From assembly GCA_013330285.1 (NCBI GenBank), contig DUIP01000012.1:2127-9653 (forward strand): a stretch of 7,527 nt of DNA. The letters run 5' to 3'. Shown piece by piece: positions 6,493-7,527 of this stretch (positions are counted from its first letter, which is position 1; every line of letters begins with the position of its first letter). The DNA is from Candidatus Poseidoniaceae archaeon (GTDB lineage Archaea > Thermoplasmatota > Poseidoniia > Poseidoniales > Poseidoniaceae). The notes under the pieces are model-generated. The model was not told where the DNA came from and made no database searches. It saw only the letters and a list, made by a program, of their open reading frames with translations. Position numbers and translations under genes: made by a program.

Positions 6493-7247
6493 GACTTTTC
6501 AACCTCCAGAGCGACCCAGTCGAATGTGGACATTCGAATCATTTCCGCCATTCGATCATTTTCATCGATGGGTTGAATGTTGTCGAGGTCGATGTGGTTT
6601 CCAATCAATTGGCGGACCCTCGATTGCACTTCGGCCACCGAACCCATCGCATCTACGCGAAGAATTCGTTGCTGATCGACTAAACCATCGTAAATCACCT
6701 TGATTTTGCCTTGAAGAATCTTGTAGGATTCAAATGGATCCATCGTCCAACCCATATCAAGGCCAGCTTCATAGAATTTCAGCGTTGGGCGACCCGCAAC
6801 GATTCGGTCATATCCAATTTCAGGAGGGATATCGAAGTATAAGGTGATGTCCGGTTCCCTAGCAAACGAGTAAGTTCCCTCGATGGTTGCTTGGTCAACG
6901 CCTCGGGCCCCATCACGCGCCATGGCTGTGAATTTGTAGCGGTCGCAAATGACAATGCCACCGACCTCCAATGTCGGTTCAATCTGCTTGCTCCATCGAT
7001 CTGCGAAGTCTGCAGCGTGAATCATGTGGAACGTCAAAGGTTTGAGACGCTTCGTATCCTTCCCATGTTTGGTTGCTTTAGCAACAATGGGGCTGGAGTT
7101 CCATTCTGTATGATGAACCGGCAAACCTAGCGCTCGAATCCAGTTGAACAGGAGCATTGCTTGCGTAGACTTGCCACTTCCGTCCATACCTTCAACGGCG
7201 ATGAGCAAACCTTTCTGCCCAGGAGTTATACGTTTGTCTTCAGCCAT
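6489..7247 (-). CDS. tmk: Thymidylate kinase (dTMP kinase family)
   Basis: A 252-residue P-loop kinase expected to phosphorylate dTMP to dTDP in cytosolic dTTP synthesis. The Walker A loop is canonical: EGMDGSGKST (19-28). DRY is at 102-104, and the LID-like region RIVAGRPTLKFYEAG (148-162) carries the arginines and the FYEAG element. It is longer than the usual 200-215 residues, with a C-terminal tail (about 215-252) of unclear role. I place the start at ATG 7247, where GAGGG (7257-7253) sits 5 bases upstream. Alternatives are ATG 7259, preceded at 10 bases by GGTGA, and TTG 7295 (268 residues), which lies inside an inverted repeat and adds residues the family does not need. It is the first gene of a two-kinase operon. 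Specificity for dTMP rather than another nucleotide is not proven; the symbol reflects the family. Confidence 0.75.
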   Translation of the reverse strand: MAEDKRITPGQKGLLIAVEGMDGSGKSTQAMLLFNWIRALGLPVHHTEWNSSPIVAKATKHGKDTKRLKPLTFHMIHAADFADRWSKQIEPTLEVGGIVICDRYKFTAMARDGARGVDQATIEGTYSFAREPDITLYFDIPPEIGYDRIVAGRPTLKFYEAGLDMGWTMDPFESYKILQGKIKVIYDGLVDQQRILRVDAMGSVAEVQSRVRQLIGNHIDLDNIQPIDENDRMAEMIRMSTFDWVALEVEKS

Positions 7248-7288
7248 CAAAACCCTCATGTGTTTTTGTTCACCACGCACTGATTCTT

Positions 7289-7302
7289 GATACAACCGTA
7301 TC
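7289..7302 (-). promoter_or_regulatory. Small dyad upstream of the kinase operon
   Basis: GATAC-AACC-GTATC is a perfect 5-bp-arm inverted repeat 42 bases before the chosen ATG at 7247. A second one, GATTC-ACC-GAATC (7312-7324), lies 9 bases further out. Either could be an operator half of the kinase promoter or a leader hairpin; arms this short can arise by chance. Confidence 0.2.
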
Positions 7303-7330
7303 GTCTGACAAGATTCACCGAATCCCTAAA

Positions 7331-7350
7331 TCAGGCACATCTTGCCCTGA
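7331..7350 (-). other. Imperfect hairpin in the kinase upstream region
   Basis: TCAGGCA pairs with TGCCCTGA over 7 bp with one bulged C and a 5-base loop (7338-7342). Its function is unknown; it lies about 85 bases before the kinase start, so it may be in the transcript leader or part of promoter control. Confidence 0.25.
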
Positions 7351-7386
7351 ACTGTAAGTATTGATGACCCTCCTCCTATTCCACAC

Positions 7387-7423
7387 CGGGGTAACGATGG
7401 CACTGCGTGCCCCGTTACACCCG
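7387..7423 (-). terminator. Strong bulged hairpin between the partial gene and the kinase operon
   Basis: Fifteen base pairs form: CGGG (7387-7390) with CCCG (7420-7423), GTAACG (7391-7396) with CGTTAC (7413-7418), and GGCAC (7399-7403) with GTGCC (7407-7411). The loop is TGC; an internal AT/C mismatch and one bulged A interrupt the stem. It lies 33 bases past the stop of the upstream minus-strand gene, where a terminator or 3'-stabilising stem would be expected, but no T-run follows on that strand. A structured small RNA or mobile-repeat origin is possible. Confidence 0.4.
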
Positions 7424-7455
7424 ATGCTTCCTAAGTTCACTTCGGGTATCTCTCA

Positions 7456-7527
7456 TCAGCCCATTCGAGCAACCATCTCGTCGATCATTGCTTGAGGGAG
7501 TGCAACATAGCCCACGTCCATGACGTG
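7456..7527 (-). CDS. C-terminal end of a gene, possibly PstS-type phosphate-binding protein (partial)
   Basis: The minus-strand frame is open from the right edge to TGA at 7458-7456, giving 23 residues ending GYVALPQAMIDEMVARMG. The segment GYVALP followed by an amphipathic helix resembles the extreme C-terminus of PstS-like periplasmic or extracellular phosphate-binding proteins, which commonly end GYVPLP plus a helix. With only 23 residues this is a suggestion from pattern memory, not an identification. Reading direction matches the kinase operon downstream, but the 208-base gap with a strong hairpin suggests a separate transcript. Confidence 0.4.
   Translation of the reverse strand, partial: HVMDVGYVALPQAMIDEMVARMG

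Noticed and set aside
6326..6703. 125-codon plus-strand open frame across the junction of the two kinase genes
   Set aside because: Antisense to both kinases, including the P-loop of the second; no motif of its own.
7387..7423. The hairpin as part of a tRNA gene
   Set aside because: No cloverleaf, T-loop or anticodon arm can be built around it; it is a single bulged stem with a 3-base loop.

Overview
The window looks like a piece of a planktonic archaeal genome; Marine Group II / Poseidoniales is my best guess. This is inferred, with no ribosomal or other phylogenetic marker present. The hints are an acidic, collagen-stalked secreted protein, a SerK-like ParB/Srx protein with archaeal relatives, paired thymidylate-kinase homologues, short GGTGA/GAGG-type ribosome sites and moderate GC. 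A bacterial source is not excluded, because the metallophosphoesterase and glycosyltransferase families are also widespread in bacteria.

Layout. (1) Bases 1-3216, + strand: the 3' part of a large extracellular protein gene whose start lies left of the window. A Gly-X-Y collagen-like stalk is followed by two tandem copies of a choice-of-anchor-I / MSP130-like domain, each with an acidic calcium-loop motif. It stops right after the second domain, with no C-terminal anchor. (2) Bases 3217-3397: an intergenic region unusually rich in inverted repeats, probably carrying the control region of the next operon. (3) Bases 3398-5831, + strand: a compact three-gene cluster. It holds an LpxH-like (COG2908) metallophosphoesterase starting at TTG, a MurG/MJ1255-like glycosyltransferase overlapping it by 4 bases (GTGA), and, 23 bases later, a short ParB/Srx-fold protein resembling ADP-dependent free serine kinase SerK. 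(4) Bases 5818-7247, - strand: two thymidylate-kinase-family genes overlapping by 4 bases (ATGA). The upstream one has a canonical P-loop; the downstream one has Arg in place of the Walker A Lys. The second kinase gene converges on, and overlaps by 14 bases, the SerK-like gene. (5) Bases 7248-7455: an intergenic stretch with several dyads, including a strong bulged hairpin. (6) Bases 7456-7527, - strand: the last 23 codons of another gene, whose tail resembles the end of a PstS-type phosphate-binding protein.

Working together. The phosphoesterase and glycosyltransferase are translationally coupled and plausibly act on one nucleotide-sugar or lipid-linked substrate in envelope glycan or glycolipid synthesis. 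The SerK-like protein could supply phosphoserine or a related headgroup, but that is speculative. The two kinases are probably made together and may form a catalytic plus regulatory (or hetero-oligomeric) pair in dTTP supply. I see no transposase, CRISPR array, tRNA or rRNA. Nothing amounts to a clearly new system; the best candidates for a second look are the phosphoesterase-glycosyltransferase-SerK-like cluster, the paired kinases and the tandem-dyad control region.
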